Positions 1-9,187 of a stretch of 64,000 nt of DNA are shown piece by piece. Below the pieces are notes generated by a model. The model was not told the origin of the DNA. It saw only the letters and a list, made by a program, of their open reading frames with translations, and did no database searches. Position numbers and translations under genes: made by a program. Source of the stretch: Nonomuraea rhodomycinica (lineage in GTDB: Bacteria > Actinomycetota > Actinomycetes > Streptosporangiales > Streptosporangiaceae); assembly GCF_013363995.1 (NCBI RefSeq), contig NZ_JABWGO010000006.1, positions 446,462-510,461 on the forward strand, given 5' to 3'. Position 1 is the stretch's first letter, and the number at the start of each line of letters is the position of its first letter.

Positions 1-2
1 GC

Positions 3-1817
3 CGCGCCCTGTGGTCCACGCTCACCGGCCAGCAGCTCCAGGGCGGCTCCACCATCACCCAGCAGCTCGTGCGCAACTACTACAGCGGGCTCAGCCAGGA
101 ACGCTCCATCACCCGCAAGATCAAAGAGATCATGATCTCGATCAAGGTGGACCAGTCCAAGCCCAAGGACTGGGTGCTGGAGCAGTACCTCAACACCATC
201 TACTTCGGCCGCGGCGCCAACGGCATCCAGGCGGCCGCCCAGGCGTACTTCGGCAAGGACGTCGGCAAGCTCACCGTGGCCGAGGGGGCCTACCTCGCCT
301 CGGTGATCCAGCAGCCCAGCCGTTTCGCCGACCCCAAGGGCGCCGACCTGGAGGCCGCTCAGACCCGCTGGCGGGCCGTGATCGAGGCGATGCGCCAGAC
401 CGGCACGCTCGGCGCCCAGGAGGCGGCGGCCCAGACGTTCCCCACGCTGAAGGCGCCGAAGAAGCCGTTCGTGCTCAGGGGCCAGGCGCAGTACATGCTC
501 GACCAGGTCACCGCCGAGCTCAACCGGCGCGGCTACAGCGACGAGGACATCAACAGCGGCGGCCTGCGGGTCGTCACCACCTTCGACAAGAAGCTCATGC
601 AGGCCGCCGAACGGGCCGTCAAGGACACCGTGCCCGCCGCCACCCCGAAGGCCGTGCGCACCGGTCTCGCGGCCGTCGACCCGGCCACGGGCGAGATCGT
701 CGCCTTCTACGGCGGCAACCCCAAGCTCACCGGGTACGACAACGCCTTCTCGGCCAAGGTGCCCGCCGGCTCCACGTTCAAGGCGTACACGCTGGCCGCC
801 GCGCTCAACAACGGCTACGACCTGTCCACCCAGGTCAACGGCAACTCGCCGATGCGCGTGGCCTCCGACCCCACGCACCCGATCCCCAACGACGGCGGCC
901 GCTCGTACGGCACGATCGACCTGGTGCGGGCCGCCCAGAACTCCGTCAACACGGCGTTCGTGGACCTCGGCCAGAAGGTCGGCCTGGACAAGGTGGCCGC
1001 CACCGCCGAGGCGGCCGGCATCCCCGCCGCGCAGCTCCAGCCGCACCAGGCCGCGGCCACGTTCCCGCTGGGCGTCGCCTCGGTGAGCGCCGTGCAGAAC
1101 GCGTCGGGCTTCTCCACCTTCGCCAACAAGGGCGTCCACGTGGAGGCGCACGTGGTCAAGTCCGTCACCGACGGCAAGGGCGTCAAGAACGTCGTCAAGC
1201 CCGCGTCCCGGCAGGTGATCGGCGAGCAGGCCGCCGCCGACACCACCTACGCCCTCCAGCAGGTCGTCAAGTACGGCACCGGCACCGGGGCCCGGCTCGA
1301 CGACCGCCCGGTCGCCGGCAAGACGGGCACCACCGACGAGTCGAAGTCGGTCTGGTTCAACGGCTTCACGCCGCAGCTCGCGGTCGCCGTCGACATGTTC
1401 CGCTCCGACAACAAGACGGTCACCATCCCCGGGTACGGCGTGCAGTTCGGCGGGCAGCTCCCGGCGCAGGTGTGGCGGGCGTTCATGACCGAGGCCATGC
1501 GCGGCAAGCCCGTCGAGGAGTTCCCGGAGCCGTCCGACTACGGCTACCGCGACCCCTACACCTCGCCGTACGCCGACCCGTACGGGCAGCGCGACCCGCG
1601 CGTCCCCGACGACAACGGGGACTCGCCCGCCCCCCAGCCGAGCGGGCCCCCCGAGACCACGCAGCCCGAGTTCACCGAGCCGCCGCAGACGCGGCGGCCG
1701 GACGAGCAGGGCCCGCCGGACCTGCCGGACGACGGCGGCGGCTTCACCCAGGAGCCGCAGACCCCCGACGGGCCGCCCGACGACCAGGGCGGCCCCGCGA
1801 GGACCCCCTTCGGCTAG
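3..1817 (+). CDS. Class A penicillin-binding protein (glycosyltransferase/transpeptidase), 5' partial
   Basis: Bifunctional peptidoglycan synthase that polymerises lipid II glycan and crosslinks stem peptides outside the membrane. The gene enters the window already open, and 604 residues are visible. The GT51 motif GGSTITQQLVRN lies at about residues 14-25. The transpeptidase triad is complete: STFK (Ser near residue 257), SVN (near 314) and KTG (near 440, in VAGKTGTTDES). The last 90 or so residues form a Pro/Asp/Gln-rich tail, common in actinobacterial PBPs. The missing N-terminus should hold the membrane anchor and the catalytic Glu of the glycosyltransferase. The gene is convergent with the next one. 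Seen: motifs and tail. Inferred: PonA/PBP1a-type role. Confidence 0.93.
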   Translation, partial: RALWSTLTGQQLQGGSTITQQLVRNYYSGLSQERSITRKIKEIMISIKVDQSKPKDWVLEQYLNTIYFGRGANGIQAAAQAYFGKDVGKLTVAEGAYLASVIQQPSRFADPKGADLEAAQTRWRAVIEAMRQTGTLGAQEAAAQTFPTLKAPKKPFVLRGQAQYMLDQVTAELNRRGYSDEDINSGGLRVVTTFDKKLMQAAERAVKDTVPAATPKAVRTGLAAVDPATGEIVAFYGGNPKLTGYDNAFSAKVPAGSTFKAYTLAAALNNGYDLSTQVNGNSPMRVASDPTHPIPNDGGRSYGTIDLVRAAQNSVNTAFVDLGQKVGLDKVAATAEAAGIPAAQLQPHQAAATFPLGVASVSAVQNASGFSTFANKGVHVEAHVVKSVTDGKGVKNVVKPASRQVIGEQAAADTTYALQQVVKYGTGTGARLDDRPVAGKTGTTDESKSVWFNGFTPQLAVAVDMFRSDNKTVTIPGYGVQFGGQLPAQVWRAFMTEAMRGKPVEEFPEPSDYGYRDPYTSPYADPYGQRDPRVPDDNGDSPAPQPSGPPETTQPEFTEPPQTRRPDEQGPPDLPDDGGGFTQEPQTPDGPPDDQGGPARTPFG

Positions 1818-1892
1818 CCGGCGGCCTCGAGGCCATCCCGCGGCCGACCGGCGGCCCTGAGGTCTCCTTCGCACAGGCCTGCGGCCCCGGGG

Positions 1893-3860
1893 TCAGCTTC
1901 CGGACAGCTCGCGGCGCAGCTCCTCGGGGGTGGTGACCGGCATGCGGCAGGTGAACCCCCGGCACACGTACGCCGCGGGCGCCCCGCCCACGAGCCCGCG
2001 CCCCTCCAGCAGGGCGGGGCCGTCCTGCGCGGCGTCGGCCCCGGGGCTCCCCAGGGCCACGACGAGGCCGGGCGCGTCCGCCAGCAGCGCCTCGTGGTGC
2101 AGCGCCCGCGTGCGCGCGTCGTCCGGCGGCCCCACGACCGCCACCTCCACCGGCCCGTCCAGCGCCGCCCGGGCCACCGCGAGCCCCCAACCGGCGAAGC
2201 GCGCGTGCGCGCCGGCCAGCACCGACACGGTGCCGAGCGCCGCGTGCGCGGCCTCCCTGTGCCGCTCCGACCCGGTCAGCGCCGCGTACGACAGCAGCGC
2301 CCCCGCGGCGGCGTACTGCCCCGACGGCGTGGCGTTGTCCGTGGGGTCCTGGGGTCGCTGGAACAGCCGCTCGGCGTCGTCGGCGGTGTCGAAGAACCCG
2401 CCGGTCCCGTCGGCGAAGCGGGCCAGCACGGCGTCGAGCAGTGTGCCGGCCGCCCGGAACCAGCGGGTGTCGCCGGTGACGCCGTGCAGCGCGATCAGAC
2501 CCTCGGCGACGTTCGCGTAGTCCTCCAGCACCCCCGCGTTCGTCCCGGCCCGGCCGTCGCGCGAGGTGCGCAGCAGCCTGCCGTCGCGCAGGTGGACGCG
2601 GTCGAGCAGCGTGGCCGCGCCCACCGCGGCCTCGACCAGGTCGGGCCGGTCGAACACCGCGCCGGTCTCGGCCAGCGCCGCGACGGCCAGGCCGTTCCAG
2701 GAGGCCACGACCTTGTCGTCGCGCCCGGGGCGCACCCGTCTCTCCCGGGCGGCGAGCAGCCGGGCGCGCACGGACGCGAGGCGCTCGGCGTCGTCCGGGT
2801 CCTCCAGGAGCTGGAGCACCGACGTGCCGTGCTCGAACGTGCCGGTGACGGAGAAGACCCGGGCCGCCCAGGCGCCGTCGTCCGCGCCGAGCACCTCGGC
2901 GAGCTGCTCCGGCGTCCAGACGTAGAACCTGCCCTCCTCGCCCTCGCTGTCGGCGTCGAGCGCCGAGGCGAAGCCGCCCTCGGGCGTGCGCATCTCCCGC
3001 AGCAGCCACTCGGCGGTCTCCAGCGCGACCCGCCGGGCCTGCTCGCCCCCGCCGGCCTTCCACCAGTGGGTGTAGACCCGCAGGAGCAGGGCGTTGTCGT
3101 AGAGCATCTTCTCGAAGTGCGGCACGACCCACCGCGCGTCCACGCTGTAGCGGGCGAACCCCCCGCCGAGCTGGTCGTAGATGCCGCCCCGCGCCATCGC
3201 GTCGAGCGTCTTGCCGCTCATCCCCCGCTCGCCCGAACGCAGCAGGAACTCCAGCACCATCGACGGCGGGAACTTGGGCGCCCCGCCGAAGCCGCCGTGC
3301 GCCGGGTCGAACGAGGCCCGCAGGTCGTCCATGGCCCGCTCCAGCGTCTCGGCCGTGGGCAGCGGCCCGCTGGGCAGCGTCGTCTGCGAGGTGAGCGCCG
3401 AGACCACCTGGGAGCCCTGCCGCAGCACCGCTTCGCGCTTGCCGGTCCACGCCTCGTGCACGGCCGCCAGCAGCCGCTGGAAGTCGCGCCGCGGGAAGTA
3501 CGTGCCGCAGTAGAACGGATGGCCGTCAGGGGTGGCGAACACGGTCATGGGCCAGCCGCCCTGGCCCGTCATGGCCTGGGTGGCGCCCATGTAGACGGCG
3601 TCGACGTCGGGCCGCTCCTCGCGGTCCACCTTGACGTTGACGAAGTTCGCGTTCATCAGCCGGGCCGTCTCGGCGTCCTCGAAACTCTCGTGCGCCATGA
3701 CATGGCACCAGTGGCACGCCGAGTAACCGACGCTGACCAGCAGCGGCACGTCACGCCGCCGCGCCTCGGCGAACGCCTCCTCGCCCCACGGATGCCAGTC
3801 GACCGGATTGTCCGCGTGCTGGAGCAGGTACGGGCTCGTCGAGTCCTTCAAGCGGTTCAT
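1893..3860 (-). CDS. Thioredoxin-domain protein of the YyaL/SSP411 family
   Basis: A large cytosolic protein with an N-terminal DsbH-type thioredoxin fold (active site CHWC, Cys50 and Cys53 counted from the upstream ATG) followed by a long (alpha/alpha) barrel-like region. The opening (SPYLLQHADNPVDW, then SVGYSACHWCHVM) is diagnostic of the family. The length of about 655 residues is normal for it. The biochemical role is not established. Two consecutive ATG codons exist at 3863 and 3860. The GGAGG at 3866-3870 is only 2 nt from the first but 5 nt from the second, so the second is chosen. It is convergent with the PBP gene; short GC-rich inverted repeats including a perfect palindrome at 1823-1834 lie between them. 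Confidence 0.9.
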   Translation of the reverse strand: MNRLKDSTSPYLLQHADNPVDWHPWGEEAFAEARRRDVPLLVSVGYSACHWCHVMAHESFEDAETARLMNANFVNVKVDREERPDVDAVYMGATQAMTGQGGWPMTVFATPDGHPFYCGTYFPRRDFQRLLAAVHEAWTGKREAVLRQGSQVVSALTSQTTLPSGPLPTAETLERAMDDLRASFDPAHGGFGGAPKFPPSMVLEFLLRSGERGMSGKTLDAMARGGIYDQLGGGFARYSVDARWVVPHFEKMLYDNALLLRVYTHWWKAGGGEQARRVALETAEWLLREMRTPEGGFASALDADSEGEEGRFYVWTPEQLAEVLGADDGAWAARVFSVTGTFEHGTSVLQLLEDPDDAERLASVRARLLAARERRVRPGRDDKVVASWNGLAVAALAETGAVFDRPDLVEAAVGAATLLDRVHLRDGRLLRTSRDGRAGTNAGVLEDYANVAEGLIALHGVTGDTRWFRAAGTLLDAVLARFADGTGGFFDTADDAERLFQRPQDPTDNATPSGQYAAAGALLSYAALTGSERHREAAHAALGTVSVLAGAHARFAGWGLAVARAALDGPVEVAVVGPPDDARTRALHHEALLADAPGLVVALGSPGADAAQDGPALLEGRGLVGGAPAAYVCRGFTCRMPVTTPEELRRELSGS

Positions 3861-3964
3861 CATGACCTCCCCGGGGTCACCCTACGGGGCCTACCTGCCC
3901 GCGGCTCCCGGCCACATACCGGCTTCGCGCGCGTACCCGGGCGTGGAGGCGTAGGTTACGGAGA

Positions 3965-5125
3965 GTGGACCTCGAGTACGTGCGCGCCCACGCCGGGCGC
4001 CGCGTCACGGACCTGACCCGCAGGGACGTGGCGCGGGCGCTGCTGTCCGTGCCGTCGGGCATGGCGCTGGTGGCGCTGCCCGACCTGCGGCGCGCGATGG
4101 CCGCCGCGGGCAACCCGCTGTCGCCGGTCTTCTGGGACTCCGCCAAGGAGATCCTGCTGCTCATCGAGGCGTGCGTAGCCACCGTGGGCGAGGTGCAGCG
4201 CTGGGTCGAGTCCACCGGCACCGAGCCCATCCTGCTGACCCCGGGCTTCTTCATCTGGCCGGAGGAGGACGAGCGCGGGCCGGTGGGCGAGGAGATGTTC
4301 TCGCGGCTCGTGCGTCACCTGGAGGAGCGCGTGCGGGCCGGCGAGATCGACTCCGACGCGCTGCTGCGGGGCGACCAGCGGGCCCGGCGGGCGTACGAGG
4401 AGCTGCAGGACCGGTGGCTGAACACGCCGCTGCCCGACGGCCGGGTGCCGGGCTTCGCGGTCGCCGACGAGCAGAACGAGGAGCTGATGGCCGTCTTCGA
4501 GGAGCAGGAGGCGACGGCGCTCAGCGAGCTGCGCCGCATCGTCGCCGGCCTGCCCAGGCAGCCGGAGCTGCCGGTCGCCGACCTGGAGGGGGTCGCGGCG
4601 CGGCTGCGGGTGCTGCTCGGCCAGCCCGGCTACCCGGCCAACGTGCTGCGGGCCTGCGCCGGGTTCGAGGACCGGCCGATGCCCGACGACGACATGGAGC
4701 TGTGGCTGTCGGTGGCCGCGGGCATCGCGGGGCCCATCTCCGACTTGTCGGAGGAGGACGACACCGTCGAGGAGTTCACCGACCTGGACGGCGAGGTGAG
4801 CCACGAGGACCAGGTGCTCGCCGCCCTGTGCGAGATCCAGTACGCCGACTGGCTCGCGGCGGTCGCCGCGCTGGTCCGGCTCGGCCCGGGCGTGCTGGCC
4901 TCCCCGGAGCGGATCGCGCGGCTCATCGCCGAGTCGCCGGACATCACGACCGAGGTCGACATGAGCGACCCCGACGAGCTGCGCGGCAGCGAGCGGCTCT
5001 TCACGCCCGTGGTGACGCTGTGGGGGCAGCTGGGCATCGTGGACGCCGACGACGTGCTCACGCCCCTCGGGTGGTGGGGGCTCCCGCTGGCCCTGGAGCG
5101 GGCCTGGTCGCCGAAGGAGTACTGA
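3965..5125 (+). CDS. Conserved hypothetical protein, 386 aa
   Basis: No family was recognised. The protein is acidic and soluble-looking, with no signal peptide or membrane segment. It has a Leu/Glu-rich helical middle and a C-terminal stretch (DDVLTPLGWWGLPLALERAW) that resembles the end of a winged-helix or helical bundle. It starts at GTG 3965, 101 bp from the divergent YyaL-type gene, and no strong Shine-Dalgarno sequence is visible. Codon usage matches the surrounding backbone, so it looks native. Function unknown. Confidence 0.75.
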   Translation: MDLEYVRAHAGRRVTDLTRRDVARALLSVPSGMALVALPDLRRAMAAAGNPLSPVFWDSAKEILLLIEACVATVGEVQRWVESTGTEPILLTPGFFIWPEEDERGPVGEEMFSRLVRHLEERVRAGEIDSDALLRGDQRARRAYEELQDRWLNTPLPDGRVPGFAVADEQNEELMAVFEEQEATALSELRRIVAGLPRQPELPVADLEGVAARLRVLLGQPGYPANVLRACAGFEDRPMPDDDMELWLSVAAGIAGPISDLSEEDDTVEEFTDLDGEVSHEDQVLAALCEIQYADWLAAVAALVRLGPGVLASPERIARLIAESPDITTEVDMSDPDELRGSERLFTPVVTLWGQLGIVDADDVLTPLGWWGLPLALERAWSPKEY

Positions 5126-5131
5126 CCGGCT

Positions 5132-5422
5132 TCAGGACCCTTCGGGGGCCAGGAGGTCCTTGTACTCGGGGTGACGCTCGATGTACTTCGCGACGTACGG
5201 GCAGAGCGGGACGACCCGCAGGCCGGTGTCGCGGCTCAGGTCGAGCGCGTGGCCGACCAGCCGGCCCGCCAGGCCCTGGCCCTCGTGCTCGGGCCGCACC
5301 TCGGTGTGGGTGAAGACGATCTTCTGGGGCAGCAGACGGTAGTCGGCGAACCCGGCCACCTCGCCGTCCACGAGAACCTCGAACCGGCTCCGCGCCGGGT
5401 CGTCGACTACTTCGATGGCCAT
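5132..5422 (-). CDS. Small GNAT-family N-acetyltransferase (COG2388/YjdJ type)
   Basis: A 96-residue minimal GNAT domain. The acetyl-CoA loop signature is visible as RPEHEGQGLAGRLVGHAL, followed by LRVVPLCPYVAKYIERHPEY, the usual ending of this short acetyltransferase family. The substrate is unknown. The start ATG at 5422 directly abuts the stop of the preceding small membrane-protein gene, so the two probably form one transcript. It is convergent with the hypothetical gene ending at 5125. Confidence 0.88.
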   Translation of the reverse strand: MAIEVVDDPARSRFEVLVDGEVAGFADYRLLPQKIVFTHTEVRPEHEGQGLAGRLVGHALDLSRDTGLRVVPLCPYVAKYIERHPEYKDLLAPEGS

Positions 5423-5587
5423 CTACTCGGCTTTCCTGTCGTCCGTGTCGCCCTCGTGCGGGACCTTGATCTTCGACATCTGCTTGTTCATCGACTTGAT
5501 GAGGAAGTACAGGGCCAGCCCGATGAGGGCGACGACGACGAAACCGAGCAGGCCCGGGCTCACGTCACCGGCTGCGAGAACTGTCAC
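5423..5587 (-). CDS. Small single-pass membrane protein, 54 aa
   Basis: A short gene read on the minus strand from GTG 5587 to TAG 5425-5423. The N-terminus is polar, then one hydrophobic helix (PGLLGFVVVALIGLALYFLI), then a charged cytosolic tail starting KSMNKQMSKIKVPHEG. This small membrane-protein layout is typical of actinobacteria. The stop codon touches the GNAT start, so the pair is likely co-transcribed. The only visible ribosome-binding signal is a weak GGAA. Function unknown; identification rests on codon use, topology and tight linkage. Confidence 0.68.
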   Translation of the reverse strand: MTVLAAGDVSPGLLGFVVVALIGLALYFLIKSMNKQMSKIKVPHEGDTDDRKAE

Positions 5588-5640
5588 CGTTCCAGTGTGC
5601 CACCGGGGTGCCGTGGTCGGCCCAGGGGCCGGTCAGCGAG

Positions 5641-5704
5641 CAGGCGGGCTCACGGGCAGGCGGGCTCACGGGCAGGCGGGCTCACTGGCAGGCGGGCGAG
5701 ACCT
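5641..5704. repeat. 16-bp tandem repeat across the mca stop codon
   Basis: Three near-perfect copies of CAGGCGGGCTCACGGG at 5641, 5657 and 5673, plus a partial fourth at 5689. The mca stop (TCA on the plus strand, 5682-5684) lies inside the third copy, so the array duplicates the end of the gene into the downstream spacer. Confidence 0.85.
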
Positions 5705-6566
5705 CGTCGGCGTGGATGCCGGTGAACAGGTCGTCCTCGGGCAGGTCGGTGTCGACCAGCGAGCGGGCCAGGTGGTAGTCCTCGGTCGGCCAGATCTCCT
5801 GCTGCAGCTCGCGCGGGCAGACGAACCACCAGCTGTCGGGGTCGATCTGGGTGGCGTGCGCCTTGAGCGCCTCGTCGCGGATGTCGAAGTAGTCGCCGCA
5901 CGGCACGCGGGTCGTCACCGGCCACTTGGCCGGGCGGTCCTCCCAGCGCGCGATCCAGTCGGCGTACGGGGAGCCCATGCCGCGCGAGGTCATGGCCTCG
6001 TGCAGCGCCTCGAACCGCTCCTTGGTGAAGCCCATCTGGTAGTAGAGCTTCAGCGGCTGCCACGGCTGGCCCGTGCCCGGGTAGCGGTCGGGGTCGCCCG
6101 CGGCGTCGAACGCCTCCACCGAGACCTTGTTGGTCATGATGTGGTCGGGGTGCGGGTAGCCGCCGTCGTCGTCGTAGGTGATGATCACGTGCGGGCGGAA
6201 CTCGCGCACGGCGGCGACCAGCGGCCGGGAGGCGTCCTCCAGCTTCTGCAGGGCGAAGCAGCCCTCGGGCAGCGCCTCGTCCTCGTTCTCCGGCAGGCCG
6301 GAGTCGACGAAGCCGAGGAACTGCTGCCGCACGCCGAGGATCTCGCGCGCCCGGTCCATCTCGGCCTTGCGCACCTCGGCGATGTTGGCCACGATCTCGG
6401 GCCGGTCCATCTTCGGGTTGAGCACCGAGCCCCGCTCACCGCCCGTGAGGGTACAGACCAGCACCTCAACGCCTTCGCGGACATAGCGGGCCATCGTCGC
6501 GGCGCCCTTGCTGGACTCGTCGTCAGGGTGGGCGTGGACGGCCATCAGCCTCAGCGGTGCACTCAC
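5682..6566 (-). CDS. mca: Mycothiol S-conjugate amidase
   Basis: Zinc amidase that cleaves mycothiol-toxin conjugates into glucosaminyl-inositol and an exportable mercapturate (detoxification). The LmbE/PIG-L fold is visible: HAHPDDES at residues 11-18 for the zinc His and catalytic Asp, and GYPHPDHI for the third ligand. The 294-residue length and the W-rich C-terminus (DSWWFVCPRELQQEIW) fit Mca better than the deacetylase MshB. It is divergent from the DUF4307 gene, and the greA-DUF4307-mca neighbourhood is the one conserved in actinobacteria. Start GTG 6566 has a GAGGAG about 11 nt upstream. The 3' end lies in a tandem repeat. Confidence 0.93.
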   Translation of the reverse strand: MSAPLRLMAVHAHPDDESSKGAATMARYVREGVEVLVCTLTGGERGSVLNPKMDRPEIVANIAEVRKAEMDRAREILGVRQQFLGFVDSGLPENEDEALPEGCFALQKLEDASRPLVAAVREFRPHVIITYDDDGGYPHPDHIMTNKVSVEAFDAAGDPDRYPGTGQPWQPLKLYYQMGFTKERFEALHEAMTSRGMGSPYADWIARWEDRPAKWPVTTRVPCGDYFDIRDEALKAHATQIDPDSWWFVCPRELQQEIWPTEDYHLARSLVDTDLPEDDLFTGIHADEVSPACQ

Positions 6567-6700
6567 GGGCTCGATGTCTCCTCAGTCGGACCGAACAGGC
6601 GCCCAGAGAGGTTACTTTCTGCTGGGCGGTCGCGAGGGCACTGCCCCCGCGGGCGACAATTGTCTCGGATAACGCTGAGGGAGTGCAGGGAGATTCCGCC

Positions 6701-7120
6701 ATGGCCACGAGAGATGTCGGGAACGGGCCGGTTCTCGGCACGCCCGACGACTACCCGGACCGTCCCAAGCGAGGCGGCCGTCTCGTCGTGCACGTCGTCA
6801 TCGGCGTGCTGGTGGCCATCATCGCGGGCGGATGGGGCTACGTGATGTGGTCGATGACCGGCAGCACGTCCGGCGCCGTGGCGCAGGTCGTGTCGTTCAC
6901 CGTGCAGCCCGGGCAGGCCGAGATCGTCTTCACCGTGGCGAAGCCGGACGACCGCGCGGCGGTCTGTCAGCTCAGGGCCCTGGACGCCGGGCATGCCGAG
7001 GTGGGCACCAAGGACGTAAGAATCGGGCCGGGAGAGGGTAGTAAGCAGCTCAAGGAGCGGCTGGACACCACCGCCGAGGCCGCTTCAGTCCACATCCAGT
7101 ACTGCAATCTCATAGAATAA
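6701..7120 (+). CDS. DUF4307 single-pass membrane protein
   Basis: A 139-residue protein with a charged cytosolic N-terminus, one membrane helix (VVHVVIGVLVAIIAGGWGYVMW, about residues 30-52) and an extracytoplasmic domain with two Cys residues (AVCQL and QYCNL). Matches the DUF4307 family found between mca and greA in actinobacteria. ATG 6701 is chosen because it follows a GGGAGA signal and starts the conserved part; upstream in-frame codons overlap the mca promoter region. A 10-bp palindrome GACAATTGTC lies about 40 bp upstream. Function unknown. Confidence 0.85.
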   Translation: MATRDVGNGPVLGTPDDYPDRPKRGGRLVVHVVIGVLVAIIAGGWGYVMWSMTGSTSGAVAQVVSFTVQPGQAEIVFTVAKPDDRAAVCQLRALDAGHAEVGTKDVRIGPGEGSKQLKERLDTTAEAASVHIQYCNLIE

Positions 7121-7224
7121 GACGTTTGGGGAAGCGTTGGCGCGGCCGGCTTGTTAGCCTTTCGCAATTCGACCGCACAGGCGTCCTCAGTGTTCCAGGG
7201 CCCCTAGGCAAGCAAGGAGAACCC

Positions 7225-7725
7225 GTGGCCGACTCTCGCGATGAGAACGTCACATGGCTGACGCAGGAGGCGTACGACCGCCTGAAGGCGGAGTACGAAT
7301 ATCTCTCGGGCCCAGGGCGCGTCGACATCGCCAAGAAGATCGAGGCCGCCCGCGAAGAGGGTGATCTGCGGGAGAACGGCGGCTACCACGCCGCCAAGGA
7401 CGAGCAGGGCAAGATGGAGGCCCGCATCTTCCACCTCCGCCAGATCCTCGACAACGCGCAGGTGGGGGAGGCTCCCAAGACCGAGGGCATCGTCGGCCCG
7501 GGCATGACCGTGACGATCCGGTTCGTCGGCGACGACGACGAGGTGACCTTCCTGCTCGCCTCCCGCGAGGAGAGCGGCGCCCCGATCGACGTGTACTCGC
7601 CCAAGTCCCCGCTCGGGGCGGCGATCAACGGCAAGAAGATCGGCGAGAAGGCCACGTACAGCATGCCCAACGGCCGTCAGAACACGGTCGAGATCCTCGA
7701 GGCCGTGCCGTACATCGGGAACTGA
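7225..7725 (+). CDS. greA: Transcription elongation factor GreA
   Basis: Rescues backtracked RNA polymerase by stimulating transcript cleavage. The N-terminal coiled coil is clear: WLTQEAYDRLKAEYEYL, then IAAREEGDLRENGGYHAAK, whose acidic tip residues act in the polymerase secondary channel. The C-terminal FKBP-like domain ends YSPKSPLGAAINGKKIGE. At 166 residues it is the usual length. GTG 7225 follows an AAGGAGA at 7214-7220. A perfect hairpin terminator follows at 7742-7767. Confidence 0.96.
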   Translation: MADSRDENVTWLTQEAYDRLKAEYEYLSGPGRVDIAKKIEAAREEGDLRENGGYHAAKDEQGKMEARIFHLRQILDNAQVGEAPKTEGIVGPGMTVTIRFVGDDDEVTFLLASREESGAPIDVYSPKSPLGAAINGKKIGEKATYSMPNGRQNTVEILEAVPYIGN

Positions 7726-7741
7726 CTCCCGGAGAAACGCA

Positions 7742-7767
7742 CCGCCGGGCCCACGACGGCCCGGCGG
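7742..7767 (+). terminator. Intrinsic terminator after greA
   Basis: Perfect 10-bp stem CCGCCGGGCC/GGCCCGGCGG (7742-7751 and 7758-7767) with a 6-nt loop, beginning 17 nt after the greA stop. There is no T-run, as is usual in high-GC actinomycetes. Confidence 0.8.
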
Positions 7768-7985
7768 CGTCTTCCGCTGCCCTGGGGCCGCGCCGCGGCT
7801 CGGCCATCAAGCAGGACCTGAGCTACCTGCTGCGGTCCCCGGCGCCCCGGAACCCACAGGGCCATCCGCCGGGCCCGTACGGCCCGCACCCGCCCTACGG
7901 CCCACATGGCCCGCACGGCCCGTACGGCCACCCGCAGGGCCCGTACGGGCCGCCTCCGCGCCGCCGGCGTGACCACTCGCGGCTG

Positions 7986-9134
7986 GTGCCGGTCATCGTG
8001 GTGGCGCTGGTCGCGGTGCTGACCGCCGACGTGCTGCTGCTGGCGCAGCCCCGCGCCCCGAAGCAGCCGCCGAGGCAGGGGCAGGCCGCGGCGACGGCGC
8101 CCGCGCAGGACAGGCCGTCGCCCCGGCAGACGCTGGTCGCCGAGTCCGGCCCGGCCCCCGAGGTCAAGCCACTGGGCACGCTGCACAAGCCCAACCTGTT
8201 CGTTGTCACGCGCAAGCCGTTCACCACGAAGCTGCTGGAGAAGGTGGCCCGCTTACGCGGCGTGCGCGCGCTGGAGCTGGCCGACGCGGCCTCCATCACG
8301 CTCGACGGCAAACGGGTGCAGACTCTCGCGGTCGATCCCTCCACGTTCCGGGCCTACACGCCGAAGGTGACGGCCGCCTCCGACGCGCTGTGGAAGAACG
8401 TGGCGGCGGGTGACGTCGCGGTCTCGTTCGTGCTCGGCAACGACGGCGGCCTGTCGCTGCACAGCCGCGTGAACGGCCCGGCCGGTCCGCTGCGCATCGG
8501 CGCGTACGCCACGACGGGCTTCGGCGCGGTGGACGCCGTCGTCTCCCGGCAGACCGGGCGGCGGCTCGGCCTGCCCCGCGACAACGCGCTGATCGTCAGC
8601 GCGCCTAGGGCCAACTCGGCGAAGCTGCGCGACTCCCTGCTCAAGGTGCTGCCCAAGGGCACGCAGGTGGCCATGGTCAACCCGGTGCTGCCGCCGGCCA
8701 AGAAGCAGGCCCGGGTGTGGGCCGCCGGCGCGCTCGTCTCGGCCGCGCAGATCACCGTGGCGTTGAAGGCGGCGGCCTCGAAGCTCGGCCGGCCGTACGT
8801 GTGGGGCGCCGAGGGGCCCGACACGTTCGACTGCTCGGGCCTCGTGCAGTGGGCCTACGCGCAGGCGGGGGTCAAGATGCCGCGTGTCACGCACCAGCAG
8901 TGGGTGACCGGCCCCCAGGTGCCGCTGTCACAGGCGCAACCCGGCGACCTCATCTTCTGGCGCAGCGACCCGACCAACCCCGGCTACATCTCCCACGTGG
9001 CCATCTACTGGGGTGGCGGCAAGATGATCCAGGCGCCGCGCACGGGCGACGTGGTCAAGATCAGCCCGGTGCACACGCGCAACCTCGCCGGCGTCGTCCG
9101 GATCAGCCCTGCCCTCGCGGCCAGGGTCAGGTAA
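7986..9134 (+). CDS. NlpC/P60-domain peptidoglycan endopeptidase (start uncertain)
   Basis: Cell-wall hydrolase of the NlpC/P60 class, which cuts within stem peptides. The C-terminal catalytic domain shows GRPYVWGAEGPDTFDCSG (catalytic Cys at residue 283 from GTG 7986) and ISHVAIYWGGG (catalytic His). It has an N-terminal membrane helix (VPVIVVALVAVLTADVLLLA) and a middle region without a recognised family. From GTG 7986 the helix has no basic n-region. In the same frame, 7806-7985 encodes a Gly/Pro/Tyr/His-rich tract ending in four Arg that looks like the real cytosolic N-terminus, but no ATG, GTG or TTG precedes it. Confidence 0.85.
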   Translation: MPVIVVALVAVLTADVLLLAQPRAPKQPPRQGQAAATAPAQDRPSPRQTLVAESGPAPEVKPLGTLHKPNLFVVTRKPFTTKLLEKVARLRGVRALELADAASITLDGKRVQTLAVDPSTFRAYTPKVTAASDALWKNVAAGDVAVSFVLGNDGGLSLHSRVNGPAGPLRIGAYATTGFGAVDAVVSRQTGRRLGLPRDNALIVSAPRANSAKLRDSLLKVLPKGTQVAMVNPVLPPAKKQARVWAAGALVSAAQITVALKAAASKLGRPYVWGAEGPDTFDCSGLVQWAYAQAGVKMPRVTHQQWVTGPQVPLSQAQPGDLIFWRSDPTNPGYISHVAIYWGGGKMIQAPRTGDVVKISPVHTRNLAGVVRISPALAARVR

Positions 9135-9187
9135 CCCCGCGGTCATCCGCTTCATACCCTCCGGTGGGTGCGTACGCCGAGCAATGG

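Noticed and set aside
1744..4016. Long open frames antisense to the YyaL-type gene on both strands
   Set aside because: Arg/Gly/Ala-rich shadow translations typical of very high GC DNA; the YyaL frame has clear motifs and the right third-position bias.
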